This document shows, in pieces, positions 26,596 through 36,334 of a stretch of 64,000 nt of DNA. The notes under the pieces were generated by a model that saw only the letters and a list, made by a program, of their open reading frames with translations, searched no databases and was not told the origin of the DNA. The position numbers were made by a program, and so were the translations under genes. The DNA comes from Mesorhizobium sp. B2-3-12. Its GTDB lineage: Bacteria; Pseudomonadota; Alphaproteobacteria; Rhizobiales; Rhizobiaceae. The stretch is taken from the NCBI RefSeq assembly GCF_006442205.1, contig NZ_VFVR01000004.1:1-64000 (forward strand), in the 5' to 3' direction. Position 1 is the stretch's first letter; the number at the start of each line of letters is the position of its first letter.

Positions 26596-27627
26596 TTGCG
26601 CAAATTTCTGAGCACGCTCGCAATCGCGGCGGCTGCATCGACCTGCTTTGGGCCGATGCTGGCACGCGCCGAAACCGCCAACCCGTTCAAATGCGAGCCG
26701 GGTGAAAAATACGTCATGAACGTCATGGTTTCGGGTGTCGAATATTGGTTCCCGGTCTATGAAATGTTCAAGCAGGCCGGCCAGCAGTTCGGCTGCGAGA
26801 CCGCCTATACCGGCACGCCCGAATATGACGTCAACAAGCAGATCGCCAGCTTCGACCAGGCGCTGGCACAGAAGCCCGCCGGCATATTGGTGCATCCGAT
26901 GAACTCCGATCCGTTCATCGAACCGATCAACCGCGCCATCGAACAGGGCACCGCCGTGGTGACCTTCGCCGCCGACTCGCCGAATTCCAAGCGGGTCTCC
27001 TACATCACCTCCGACAACAATGCCGAGGGCACCTATGCCGCCGACGCCGTTGCCAAGGCGATGGACGGCAAGGGCGAATATGCCGTGCTGGAGAACCCTG
27101 GCCAGGACAATCACGACAAGCGCGTCAACGCCTTTGTCGCCCGTATGGAAGCCAAATGGCCCGAGATGAAGCTCGTCGGCCGCGCCGCTTCGAACCAGGA
27201 TCCGACCAAGGCCTATCAGGCCGTTCTGAGCCTGGCCCAGGCGCATCCTGACCTTGGTGCCGTGTTCATGCCGGAAGCAAATTCGGCCATCGGCGCCGCC
27301 CAGGCCGCCAAGGAAGGGGGTGGCAAGATCCGCGTCATGCTCGCCGACGTCAACGCCAAGATCCTCGACATGATCAAGGCCGGCGAGATCTTCGGATCGG
27401 TCAATCCAAACCAGGGCATGCAGGGCTATATGGGCTTCATGCTGTTGTGGATGGCCAAGCATCCCGGCCTGATCGACCCGATGAACGACGCCAAAAGCTC
27501 GGGCTTCAACCCCATGAGCGTGCCCTTCGTCGACAATGGCTTCTCCATTGTCTCCAAGGACAATGCGGATGACTTCTACTGGGACAAATACCTGAAGCGT
27601 CGCGGTACCAAGGGCATCGAGGAATAG
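26596..27627 (+). CDS. Sugar/polyol ABC transporter substrate-binding protein
   Basis: 343 residues from a TTG at 26596 preceded by AAGGGAGG; an ATG at 26572 adds eight residues with no ribosome site. The N-terminus is then a compact signal peptide ([17 protein letters not shown] ... ARA). It belongs to the periplasmic-binding family 4 (RbsB-like) group: [19 protein letters not shown] and the hinge [16 protein letters not shown] are typical. First gene of a polyol-type operon with ATPase and permease; ligand probably a monosaccharide or polyol. Confidence 0.87.
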   Translation: MRKFLSTLAIAAAASTCFGPMLARAETANPFKCEPGEKYVMNVMVSGVEYWFPVYEMFKQAGQQFGCETAYTGTPEYDVNKQIASFDQALAQKPAGILVHPMNSDPFIEPINRAIEQGTAVVTFAADSPNSKRVSYITSDNNAEGTYAADAVAKAMDGKGEYAVLENPGQDNHDKRVNAFVARMEAKWPEMKLVGRAASNQDPTKAYQAVLSLAQAHPDLGAVFMPEANSAIGAAQAAKEGGGKIRVMLADVNAKILDMIKAGEIFGSVNPNQGMQGYMGFMLLWMAKHPGLIDPMNDAKSSGFNPMSVPFVDNGFSIVSKDNADDFYWDKYLKRRGTKGIEE

Positions 27628-27670
27628 TCTCGATTTCCCTCTCCGATCCTCGCGGGTCGGGCCAAACCGG

Positions 27671-27692
27671 GAAGGAGGCTTCTGCCTCCTTC
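27671..27692 (+). terminator. Intercistronic hairpin between binding protein and ATPase genes
   Basis: Perfect 9-base-pair stem GAAGGAGGC / GCCTCCTTC with a 4-base loop, 44 bases after the binding-protein stop and before the ATPase start at 27725. Likely an mRNA-stability or attenuation element allowing excess binding protein. The left arm also contains GGAGG, which is masked in the stem. Confidence 0.6.
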
Positions 27693-27724
27693 CTCCCCGC
27701 AAGCGTCCATTGCAGGAGCATGGC

Positions 27725-29260
27725 GTGACCCACGCGCCCATTCTTGAAATCCGTGGCCTGTCCAAGGCGTTTGGCCCTGTCAAGGCGCTGAGCGACGTAC
27801 AGTTCACGCTGCGACGCGGCGAAATCCACGCGCTGTGCGGCGAGAATGGTGCTGGCAAGTCGACGTTGATGAATATGATCGCCGGTGTGCTGCAGCCCGA
27901 TGAGGGCGACATACTGATCGATGGCGAGCGTGTTTCGATCCACTCGCCCGCCGCCGCCCAGCGCCTCGGTATCGCGCTCGTTCATCAGGAGATCGCGCTC
28001 TGTCAGGACGCGACGGTCGCCGAAAATATCTACATGGCGGCGATCAACGTCCGGCGCGCGCCGCTGATGAATTTCCAGAAGCTCCACGCCGATGCCCAGA
28101 AGGTCATGGACCTGCTTGCGCCCATTCCGGTGCGCACCAGGGTCGCGGATCTTTCCATTTCCAACCAGCAGCTCGTCGAGATCGCCAAGGCGCTGACGCT
28201 CGACTGCAAGGTGCTGATGCTCGACGAGCCCACGGCGGCACTGACCGAGAGCGAAGCGCGCCGCCTGTTTTCGATCGTGCGCGGCCTCAAGGAGCGCGGC
28301 ATCTCGGTGGTCTATATCAGCCACCGCATGGCGGAAATCTTCTCGCTATGCGACCGCATCACCGTCTTCCGCGATGGCCGCTACGTGGCCACCGACCCGA
28401 TCGCCGCCGTTTCGCCCGATGACGTGGTGCGCAAGATGGTCGGCCGCGAAATCACCCAGCTCTATCCCGACAAGCTGGCACCGCAAGAGCCAGGGCGGGT
28501 GATCCTGTCCGTAAAGGGGCTATCCGACGGCCGCCGCTTCACGGATGTCGATCTCGAGCTGCGCGCTGGTGAAATTCTGGGCATGGGCGGCCTGATCGGC
28601 GCCGGCCGCAGCGAGATCGCGCAAACGATCTGCGGCCTGCGGCCAATGACGTCAGGAACCGTCGCGCTCGATGGAAAGCAGCTGCGTCCGCGCGGCTATG
28701 GCGATGCGGTCAAGGTGGGGCTGGTCTATCTCTCGGAGGATCGCAAAGGCTCCGGCGTGTTCCTCGATCTGCCGATCGCGGCGAACATCTCGGCGCTCGA
28801 CCTCGCCAGGCTGACCGGCTCGCTCGGCCTGCTCGACCGCAAGGCCGAGGATCGCCAGGCGCGGGAGTTGACCGGCAGGCTCGGCGTACGGATGGCCGGC
28901 ATCGAGGCCGCCGTCTCGACACTGAGCGGCGGCAACCAGCAAAAGGTCGCCATCGCCAAGCAGCTGTCCGTCAGTCCCAAGGTCATCATCATGGACGAGC
29001 CGACACGCGGCATCGATGTCGGCGCCAAGGTCGAAATCCACCGGCTGCTGCGCCAACTTGCCGGCAGCGGTGTCGGCGTCGTCGTCATCTCGTCGGAACT
29101 GCCGGAGCTGATCGGCCTGTGCGACCGCGTCATGGTTGTGCGCGAAGGCAGGATCGCCGGCGAACTCGCCGCCGACGAACTCGGCGAGGAAGCCATCATC
29201 ATGCTCGCCTCGGGCGTCCAGGACAGTTCAGATCAAAGGCAGGCCCAGAATGTCGCCTAG
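27725..29260 (+). CDS. Sugar ABC transporter ATP-binding protein (RbsA/MglA type)
   Basis: 511 residues from a GTG at 27725 with AGGAG six bases upstream. Two fused nucleotide-binding domains: the first has Walker [13 protein letters not shown], signature-region [15 protein letters not shown] and [12 protein letters not shown]; the second has a degenerate P-loop ([11 protein letters not shown]) but an intact [15 protein letters not shown] and [13 protein letters not shown]. This one-active, one-degenerate layout is normal for CUT2 importers. It energises the permease whose start overlaps its end by 11 bases. Confidence 0.92.
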   Translation: MTHAPILEIRGLSKAFGPVKALSDVQFTLRRGEIHALCGENGAGKSTLMNMIAGVLQPDEGDILIDGERVSIHSPAAAQRLGIALVHQEIALCQDATVAENIYMAAINVRRAPLMNFQKLHADAQKVMDLLAPIPVRTRVADLSISNQQLVEIAKALTLDCKVLMLDEPTAALTESEARRLFSIVRGLKERGISVVYISHRMAEIFSLCDRITVFRDGRYVATDPIAAVSPDDVVRKMVGREITQLYPDKLAPQEPGRVILSVKGLSDGRRFTDVDLELRAGEILGMGGLIGAGRSEIAQTICGLRPMTSGTVALDGKQLRPRGYGDAVKVGLVYLSEDRKGSGVFLDLPIAANISALDLARLTGSLGLLDRKAEDRQARELTGRLGVRMAGIEAAVSTLSGGNQQKVAIAKQLSVSPKVIIMDEPTRGIDVGAKVEIHRLLRQLAGSGVGVVVISSELPELIGLCDRVMVVREGRIAGELAADELGEEAIIMLASGVQDSSDQRQAQNVA

Positions 29261-30266
29261 GGAATCGGGGGAAGCGCTCGTGCATGCCGAGATCAAGGCC
29301 GCCGGTGATGTGCGGCGCATCAATTTCGCCCGCCTCGCATCGATGCGCGAGGCCGGGCTGATCGTCATCATCCTGGCGCTGTGCATTGCCATGAGCTTTG
29401 CCTCGCCGCACTTCCTGACATGGGGCAATTTCCGCGCCATGCTGATGAGCTTTTCCATCGAAGGCATCGTCGTCGTCGGCATGACCATCCTGCTCATCGT
29501 TGGCGGTATCGACCTGTCGGTTGGCTCGGTCGTGTGCTTCTCGATGGTGGTCTCCGGCGCGCTGTTCCTCGCTGGACTCGATCCCTGGACGGCAAGCCTG
29601 ATCGGCATTGGCGTCAGCGCGCTGATCGGCGCGGCGATGGGCTTCTTCGTCACGGTGATAGGCCTCAATCATTTCATCACGTCGCTCGCGGCCATGGTCA
29701 TCGTGCGCGGCATGTGCCTGATCGTTACCAAGGGCACGCCGCTGTCGCTGTTCACGCTGCCGTCTTCGTTCAAGGCGATCGGCCAAGGCAGCTTCAACGG
29801 CTTGCCCTATGTCATCATCATCTTTGTCGTCGTGGTGGCGATCTTCGACTTCCTGCTGCGCCGCGCCACCGCCTTCCGCAAGGTCTTCTACACCGGCTCC
29901 AACGAGAAGGCCGCGCAGTTCTCCGGCATCCGGACCAACCAGGTGAAGTTCTGGGTCACGGTGCTGTGCTCGACGCTGGCCGGGCTGGCCGGCGTCATCT
30001 ACATGGCGCGCTTCGGCGCGGCGACGCCGACCTTCGGCGCTGGCATGGAACTCAACATCATCGCCGCGGCCGTCATCGGCGGCGCCTCGCTCAACGGCGG
30101 CTCCGGCACCATCTTCGGGGCGATCCTCGGCATGGCGCTGCTCTCGGTGGTGACCAGCTCGCTCATCCTGCTCGATGTATCGGTCTATTGGCAGGACATG
30201 ATCAAGGGATGCATCCTGCTCGCAGCCGTATCGATCGATCACTTCCTGCACCGCAAGAAGTCCTGA
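29250..30266 (+). CDS. Sugar ABC transporter permease (RbsC type)
   Basis: 338 residues from the ATG at 29250, overlapping the ATPase gene by 11 bases. About eight to ten membrane segments; the family signature [12 protein letters not shown] is near residue 90, and a second conserved stretch [16 protein letters not shown] follows. The conserved [16 protein letters not shown] is near the C-terminus. CUT2 importers use one permease as a homodimer, so the importer is complete with the two preceding genes. Confidence 0.92.
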   Translation: MSPRESGEALVHAEIKAAGDVRRINFARLASMREAGLIVIILALCIAMSFASPHFLTWGNFRAMLMSFSIEGIVVVGMTILLIVGGIDLSVGSVVCFSMVVSGALFLAGLDPWTASLIGIGVSALIGAAMGFFVTVIGLNHFITSLAAMVIVRGMCLIVTKGTPLSLFTLPSSFKAIGQGSFNGLPYVIIIFVVVVAIFDFLLRRATAFRKVFYTGSNEKAAQFSGIRTNQVKFWVTVLCSTLAGLAGVIYMARFGAATPTFGAGMELNIIAAAVIGGASLNGGSGTIFGAILGMALLSVVTSSLILLDVSVYWQDMIKGCILLAAVSIDHFLHRKKS

Positions 30267-30290
30267 ACTTCAAAGGCACCGAACAAGGCC

Positions 30291-31271
30291 ATGGCCCCTC
30301 CCAACACCCGCGATGACATCGCCGCTGTCCGCCAGATGCACCAGGCGCTTGTCCTGCATTATGTCGAAGGCAAGACCCAGGCCGAGATCGCCGTCGAACT
30401 CGGAATCTCGCACGCCACCGTCAACCGGCTCATCAAGCGCGGCCACCAGCTCGGTCTTGTCGAAATCAAGATCAAGTCACCGATCGACCATCTGGTCGAG
30501 CTGGAGGCGCGGCTGGTGGCGCTGGGCGGCATCGAGCGGGCGGTGGTGGTGCCGTCCGTCTCCGAAAATCCGCACACGGCCCTGCAGCGGGTCGGCGAGG
30601 CGGCGGCTGGGCTGCTGCTCGACACCATCAAGGATGGCGACACCATTTCGATCACGGGTGGCAAAGGTGTCAGCGCGCTGGTCGCGGGTCTCAAGCCGGG
30701 ACGCCGATACGATGTCGAGATCATCCCCGCCACGGGACTGGTGCAGGGCAAGCACTATACCGACGTCAATCACGTCGCCTCGCTGATGGCCGACAAGCTT
30801 GGCGGTCGTGCCTTCCAGATCCATGCGCCGCTGTTTGCCGATACCGCGCAGCAGCGCGAGATGTTGATGGGGATCAGCTCCGTCGCCGCCGTCTTTCGCA
30901 AGGCGCGCGAGGCCGATGTGGCGGTGGTGGGTGTCGGCTCCATCCTGACCGACGATTCGAGCTATTACGATCTGCATCCGTCCTCGAATGCCGACCGCCG
31001 GGCGATCGAGAAATCCGGGGCGACGGGCGAGCTGCTCGCCCATCTCATCGATCGCCGGGGCAAGCTCTGCAACTACTCGCTCAACCGTTCGCTGGTCTCG
31101 CTGACCCTCGACGAGTTCGCCAGCATCCCGCGCTCGATCGGCATCGCGAGCGGACCCAGCAAGGTCGCACCGATCCTCGCCGCCATGCGCGGCAACCATC
31201 TAGACACCATCGTCACGGACGAGGCCTCCGGGCTCCAGATCCTCGAGTTGGCGAAACAGGAGGCAGCATGA
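30291..31271 (+). CDS. SorC/DeoR-type sugar-binding transcriptional regulator
   Basis: 326 residues. The N-terminal helix-turn-helix (GKTQAEIAVELGISHATVNR, about residues 26-45) is followed by the SorC sugar-phosphate-binding domain with the conserved GGKGVSALV loop and ADVAVVGVGSI. Family members include LsrR, EryD and SorC, which sense phosphorylated ligands made by the operon's kinase. It lies inside the operon, directly after the transporter, so it is probably autoregulated. The palindrome at 26433 is its likely target. Confidence 0.9.
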   Translation: MAPPNTRDDIAAVRQMHQALVLHYVEGKTQAEIAVELGISHATVNRLIKRGHQLGLVEIKIKSPIDHLVELEARLVALGGIERAVVVPSVSENPHTALQRVGEAAAGLLLDTIKDGDTISITGGKGVSALVAGLKPGRRYDVEIIPATGLVQGKHYTDVNHVASLMADKLGGRAFQIHAPLFADTAQQREMLMGISSVAAVFRKAREADVAVVGVGSILTDDSSYYDLHPSSNADRRAIEKSGATGELLAHLIDRRGKLCNYSLNRSLVSLTLDEFASIPRSIGIASGPSKVAPILAAMRGNHLDTIVTDEASGLQILELAKQEAA

Positions 31272-32263
31272 ATTCTCGACAGATCCAGCGACAGATCGGC
31301 ACGTCAGGCATATCGGCGTCGGCCGTAGGCCTGGGCACATGGGCGATTGGCGGATGGATGTGGGGCGGCACCGACGAGCAGGAATCGGTGCGCGCTATCG
31401 AAGCCTCGATCGACGCCGGCCTCAGCCTGATCGACACCGCACCGGCCTACGGCCTTGGCCGCAGCGAGGCGATCGTCGGGGCCGCCATCAAGGGCAAGCG
31501 CGATAAGGTCGTGATCGCGACGAAGTGCGGACTGAACTGGCATTCCGGCAAGGGCGGCCATTTCTTCGACCAGGATGGCAAGCCGGTGCATCGCTACCTC
31601 GGCGCCGATGGCATCGCCTATGAAGTCGAGCAGAGTCTGCGGCGTCTCGGCACGGATCATATCGACCTCTACATCACCCATTGGCAGGACCCGACGACAC
31701 CGATCGCCGAAACGATGACGGTGCTGGAGAGACTGAAGGCGGCCGGCAAGATCCGCGCCATAGGTGCCAGCAATGTCAGTGCCGACGACCTCGGTCACTA
31801 CATCGCCGCCGGCCAGCTCGATGCGATCCAGGAACGCTACTCGATGATCGACCGCGAAATCGAGAGCAGCCTGCTGCCGATCACGCGCCGCCATGACATC
31901 GCCACCCTCAGCTACTCGTCGCTGGCGCTGGGCCTGCTCACCGGCACGGTCGACGCGGCGCGCGCATTCGGCGGAGATGACCAGCGCAAGGACAATCCGC
32001 GCTTCTCAACGGCCAACCGGCAGAAGGTGGCAAGGCTGAAAGCGGCCATCGCCCCGATAGCCGCCCAACACCAGGCTTCGATGGCTCAGATCGTCATCGC
32101 CTGGACGCTCGCCCAACCGGGCATCACCTTCGCCCTGTGCGGCGCGCGCAATCCTGCGCAAGCGCTCGACAATGCGCTGGCCGCGGAGATCACGCTTGCG
32201 GCAAGCGAGCTCCAGGCAATCGACGCCGCGGTCGCCGCGCATCTCACCGCGATGGATGCCTGA
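31268..32263 (+). CDS. Aldo/keto reductase
   Basis: 331 residues, start overlapping the regulator stop by four bases. TIM-barrel NAD(P)H oxidoreductase: catalytic Asp and Tyr in DTAPAYGLGRSEAIVG, Lys in VVIATKCGL, His in YITHWQDPTTP, and cofactor-binding segment near FALCGARNPAQ. It resembles the YajO/L-glyceraldehyde reductase-like group. In this operon it may reduce an aldose or dehydrogenate a polyol before phosphorylation. Confidence 0.88.
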   Translation: MNSRQIQRQIGTSGISASAVGLGTWAIGGWMWGGTDEQESVRAIEASIDAGLSLIDTAPAYGLGRSEAIVGAAIKGKRDKVVIATKCGLNWHSGKGGHFFDQDGKPVHRYLGADGIAYEVEQSLRRLGTDHIDLYITHWQDPTTPIAETMTVLERLKAAGKIRAIGASNVSADDLGHYIAAGQLDAIQERYSMIDREIESSLLPITRRHDIATLSYSSLALGLLTGTVDAARAFGGDDQRKDNPRFSTANRQKVARLKAAIAPIAAQHQASMAQIVIAWTLAQPGITFALCGARNPAQALDNALAAEITLAASELQAIDAAVAAHLTAMDA

Positions 32264-32285
32264 GCAAAAAAAGGCAGCAGCCCCG

Positions 32286-33977
32286 ATGAACCGTAGCCAA
32301 ATAACAGCCGGTCTGCGCGACCGGCCAGACATTGCCGTGCTCGTCATCGGTGGCGGCATCAACGGCATCAGTGTCTTTCGCGAACTGGCTTTGCAAGGTG
32401 TCGATGTCGTGCTGGCGGAAAAGGGCGACTCTTGCGGCGGCGCCAGCGCCGCGCTTTCGCGCATGGTGCATGGCGGCCTGCGCTATCTCGAGAACGGTGA
32501 GTTCAAGCTGGTGCGTGAATCGCTTCTGGAACGCGATCGGCTGCTGAGGAACGCGCCGCACTATGTCGCCCCCTTGCCGACGATGGTGCCGATCTTCGAT
32601 ATCTTCTCCGGTCTCGCCAATGGCGCGGTGCGGTTCCTCGGCTTGACGCGGCGGCCGAGCCGGCGCGGCGCGCTCGTCATCAAGACTGGACTTGCCATGT
32701 ATGACCTGTTCACCTCCGGGCGGCGTTTGATGCAGACGCACAGCTTCAGGGGACGCACCGAGACGTTGAAGACCTGGCCGGCGATCAACCCGGCGATCCG
32801 CAATTCGGCGACCTATTACGACGCCTGGGTCAGCCGACCCGAACGCCTCGGCCTGGAGATGCTGCTGGAGGCCACGGTAAGCGGCGCGCGCGCTCTGAAC
32901 TATGCGAAAGTGTCGTCGAGCGGCGAGGGGCTCGCCATCACCGACACGCTGACGGGCGAGCGATTGCCGGTGCGGCCGCGGCTGATCGTCAACGCCACGG
33001 GCGGCTGGATCGACCTCACCAACCAGGCGATCGGGGCGTCGGCTCCCAGGATGATGGGCGGTACCAAGGGCTCGCACCTCATCGTCGACAATGCCGAACT
33101 CCATGCCGCGCTTGGCGGACATATGGTCTACTACGAAAACGAGGACGGGCGCATCTGCATCCTGTTTCCCTATCTCGGCAAGGTGCTGATCGGCTCGACC
33201 GATATCAGGGTCGACGACCCGGACCAAGTTCGCTGCGAGGAAGACGAGCAGCGCTACATCCTGCAGTCGCTTGCCTTTGTCTTCCCCTCCATCAAGATCG
33301 GCGAAAACCAGATCGTGTTCCGCTTCGCCGGCGTGCGCCCCTTGCCCGCCAGCGACGACAGCTTCACCGGCCGCATACCGCGCGATCATTTTTGCGAGTT
33401 CGTCGAGGCGATCGGGCATCTGCCGGCCACGCTCTGCATGATCGGTGGCAAGTGGACGACGTTTCGTTCGTTCGGAGCATTGGCGGCTGACAGTGTGCTG
33501 GAGCGACTGAGGCTCGAACGCAGTGTGGGTACGGAGGATATGGCCATTGGCGGCGGCCGCGACTTCCCGGTCGATCCGGAGCGCTGGTGCGCGTCGTTCG
33601 CGCTTGAATACGGCCTGTCGGTCGAGCGCGCACGAATGCTTCTGCAGCGCTACGGCACGTCGGCCCGGAAGGTCGTTGCGCATCCGGCGGGCGAACAGAT
33701 GCTGCCGCGGTCCGATTACTCGGCGGGCGAAATCCGGCAGATCATCGAGCATGAGCAGGTCGAATGCCTTGCCGACTTGTTCCTGCGCCGCACCACCATC
33801 GCCATTTCGGGCGGCCTGAGCTTCGACCTTATCAACGCCGTTCTCGACATGCTGGCGGCCCACAAAGGCTGGAACGCCAGCGAGGCCGCCGCCGAATGCT
33901 CGACCTTCCTCGCCTTGCTGGCCGACCGGCACGGCATCGACCTCCAGACGCATCAAAGGAGCGCCCTATGCGCGTGA
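32286..33977 (+). CDS. FAD-dependent glycerol-3-phosphate dehydrogenase-like oxidoreductase
   Basis: 563 residues from the ATG at 32286. N-terminal FAD loop VLVIGGGINGISVFRELALQ, then the GlpD hallmark SRMVHGGLRYLENGEF, and a C-terminal GlpD-type helical domain. The substrate-binding region LIGSTDIRVDDP and FRFAGVRPLP also match GlpD. In erythritol operons (EryB) such an enzyme oxidises a tetritol phosphate. Here, next to a kinase and an aldolase, it probably oxidises a polyol phosphate at the membrane and feeds electrons to quinone. Confidence 0.87.
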   Translation: MNRSQITAGLRDRPDIAVLVIGGGINGISVFRELALQGVDVVLAEKGDSCGGASAALSRMVHGGLRYLENGEFKLVRESLLERDRLLRNAPHYVAPLPTMVPIFDIFSGLANGAVRFLGLTRRPSRRGALVIKTGLAMYDLFTSGRRLMQTHSFRGRTETLKTWPAINPAIRNSATYYDAWVSRPERLGLEMLLEATVSGARALNYAKVSSSGEGLAITDTLTGERLPVRPRLIVNATGGWIDLTNQAIGASAPRMMGGTKGSHLIVDNAELHAALGGHMVYYENEDGRICILFPYLGKVLIGSTDIRVDDPDQVRCEEDEQRYILQSLAFVFPSIKIGENQIVFRFAGVRPLPASDDSFTGRIPRDHFCEFVEAIGHLPATLCMIGGKWTTFRSFGALAADSVLERLRLERSVGTEDMAIGGGRDFPVDPERWCASFALEYGLSVERARMLLQRYGTSARKVVAHPAGEQMLPRSDYSAGEIRQIIEHEQVECLADLFLRRTTIAISGGLSFDLINAVLDMLAAHKGWNASEAAAECSTFLALLADRHGIDLQTHQRSALCA

Positions 33978-34810
33978 ACAAGAAAGTCCGCATGAACCGG
34001 CTGTTCGGTGGTGGCCGCTGCCTCGACGTTGCCATCGATCATGGTGTCTGCAACGAACCGGGCTTCCTTGCCGGGCTCGAGGACGTGGCCGCCGTCGTCG
34101 ATCATCTGGTCAAGGCCGGGCCTGATGCCATCCAGATGAACTATGGCCAGGCCGACCTGCTGCAGGACGTCCCGGGCAAGGACAAGCCGGCGCTGGTCAT
34201 GCGCATCGACATGGGTAATCCCTACAACAAAACGCGCCACCGGGCGATGTGGGCGGTGCTGCAGAACGAGGCCGAGCCGTTGCTTGGCGCCATCGAGATG
34301 GATGCGGCCTGCGTGGTCGTCAATTTGTTCATGTTGCCCGACGAGCCGGACCTGTTCAGGCAATGCGTGCAGAACATCGCCCGGGTGCGCGCCGATTGCG
34401 AGAAGTACGGCCTGCCGTTGATGATCGAACCGTTGGCCATGCTGCCGGTCGCCGAGCATGGCGGCTACATGGTCGACGGCGACGCCGAAAAGATCGTTAC
34501 CCTGACCCGGCTGGCCCGCGAGATGGGCGCCGATATCATCAAGGCCGACCCGACCACCGATCCCAACGATTTCCACCGTGTGGTCGAGGCCGCACGCTGC
34601 CCGGTATTGGTGCGCGGCGGCGGCAAGGAGGATTTGCGCGCCGTGTTCGACAAATCGGCGGCACTGATGGCGCAGGGCGCCCTTGGCATGGTCTATGGCC
34701 GCAACATCTACCAGCATGCCAATCCGAGCGCGGTCGTGCGCGGGCTGATGGCGATCATTCACGACGACGCCGATGGCGCCGCCGCCTGGGACCTGTACAA
34801 ACAGGCATAG
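33968..34810 (+). CDS. DhnA/LsrF-type class I aldolase
   Basis: 280 residues from the ATG at 33968, overlapping the previous gene by 10 bases. Class I aldolase of the DeoC/DhnA superfamily: N-terminal DVAIDHGVCNEPGF, a Schiff-base Lys candidate in GADIIKADPTTDP, and the phosphate-binding C-terminus LVRGGGKED ... MVYGRNIYQH. LsrF and DhnA fructose-bisphosphate aldolases share these motifs. It would cleave the ketose phosphate formed by the kinase and dehydrogenases. Substrate inferred from context only. Confidence 0.87.
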   Translation: MRVNKKVRMNRLFGGGRCLDVAIDHGVCNEPGFLAGLEDVAAVVDHLVKAGPDAIQMNYGQADLLQDVPGKDKPALVMRIDMGNPYNKTRHRAMWAVLQNEAEPLLGAIEMDAACVVVNLFMLPDEPDLFRQCVQNIARVRADCEKYGLPLMIEPLAMLPVAEHGGYMVDGDAEKIVTLTRLAREMGADIIKADPTTDPNDFHRVVEAARCPVLVRGGGKEDLRAVFDKSAALMAQGALGMVYGRNIYQHANPSAVVRGLMAIIHDDADGAAAWDLYKQA

Positions 34811-34827
34811 GCCGGCAGGAGGAGCCA

Positions 34828-36334
34828 ATGGGGAAATACATTCTCGGCCTCGATGCCGGCAACACCGTCATCAAGGCCATTCTCTTCGATCTCTCGGGGC
34901 GCGAACTGGCGCAGTCCGCACGCGACGGCCGCTCATCCATGCCGAAGCCCGGCCATGTCGAGCGCGATCTCGACGAGCTGTGGCGCAACGCGGTTGCGGT
35001 CATCGGCCATTGCATCGCCGAGGCCGGCGTCGACGCCGGCGAGGTCGCCGCCGTCGGTTGTGCCGGTCACGGCAATGGGCTCTACGCGCTCGATCGCGAG
35101 GGCGCGCCGCTGATCGGCATCCAGTCGCTCGACACGCGCGCCGTCGGCATCGTTGCCGAATGGGCGGAGCGGCATGTCGGCGACCGCACCTATGTCCACT
35201 GCCTGCAACGGCCGTGGGCAGCACAGACGCCGACCCTGCTTGCCTGGCTCAAGCGCTTTTCACCGGCGCTGTTCGCAAGGATCGGCACGGTCTTCCTGTG
35301 CAAGGATTTCGTCGTCAACCGCCTGACCGGCGTGCGCGGCAGCGACACATCCGACATGTCGGGCTGCGGCCTGCTGCGGATGCTGGACCGCCGCTATGAG
35401 CCGGATCTGCTTGCCGCCTACGGGCTTGACGATTGCATGGAGCGGCTGCCCCCGGTGCTGGAATCCGCCGATATCGCCGGCCATGTCACGGAGGAGGTGG
35501 CGGCTCTGACGGGCCTGCACGCCGGTCGTGGCCGGGTTGTTCGACGTCGTCGCCAGCGCCGTCGGTTCCGGCGTGACCAGGACAGGTGCCGCCTCGGTCA
35601 TCGCCGGCACCTGGAGCATCAACCAGGTCATCACCGACAAGCCGATCCGCGACCCTTCGATCTTCATGCTGTCGACCTTCGATCGTGAGCGTTATCTGGC
35701 GATCGAATCCAGCGCGACCTCGGCCGCCAATCTCGAATGGATCGTGCGCGAATTCCTCGAGCATGGCGGCGAGGCCGGCAAGTCGCCGTTCGAATCGTGC
35801 AGCGAACTCGTCGCGTCCGTCGACCCCGACGGCGATATCCCGATCTATCATCCCTTTCTTTACGGCTCGCAGCAGAATGGCCACGCACGCGCCGGTTTCT
35901 ATGGCATTGCCGGCTGGCACGGCCGCGCGCATTTGCTGCGCGCGCTGTTCGAGGGGGTTGCCTTCGAACACAAGCGCCATGTCGAGACGCTGCACAAGGC
36001 GGGTGCCGATTTCGACGAGGTGGTGCTGTCCGGCGGCGGCTCGCGCAGCTGGATCTGGGCGCAGATCTTCGCCGATGTGCTCGGCGTGCCCGTTACCGTG
36101 GCGCGCAGCCGCGAGACCGGAGCGCTGGGGGCGGCGATCGCGGCGGGCACCGGCGTCGGCATCTTCGCGGATTACAGCGCCGGCGCCGCCGCCATGACGG
36201 CGGCGGCCCGCCACTTCGTCCCCAACGCGGCGGTTGCCGAGGCGTACGCACGGCGGTATCAGCTCTACAGCGAGATCAACAGCGCGATGGTGCCGCTATG
36301 GGAGCGCTTCGCCGGACTGCAGGCCCGCCCGTGA
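34828..36334 (+). pseudogene. FGGY-family carbohydrate kinase, frameshifted
   Basis: The ATG at 34828 (AGGAGG site) opens a typical FGGY N-terminal domain (LGLDAGNTVIKAILFDLSGR), which reads in one frame to about 35524. The C-terminal domain (VAGLFDVVASAVGSG ... LSGGGSRSWIWAQIFADVLG ... ALGAAIAAG) continues in another frame to 36334. At the junction, LHAG in the first frame and TPVVAGLFD in the second share the same eight bases ACGCCGGT (35519-35526). Adding a second copy restores LHAGTPVVAGLFD and a 504-residue protein, the normal family length. So one unit of an 8-bp tandem repeat seems lost, or misread. The operon's kinase role (xylulose/erythritol/Lsr type) would fail if real. Confidence 0.85.

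Noticed and set aside
35500..35540. Programmed ribosomal frameshifting in the kinase gene
   Set aside because: No slippery heptamer or downstream pseudoknot was evident, and the eight-base repeat contraction explains the frame change and restores the conserved motif exactly.
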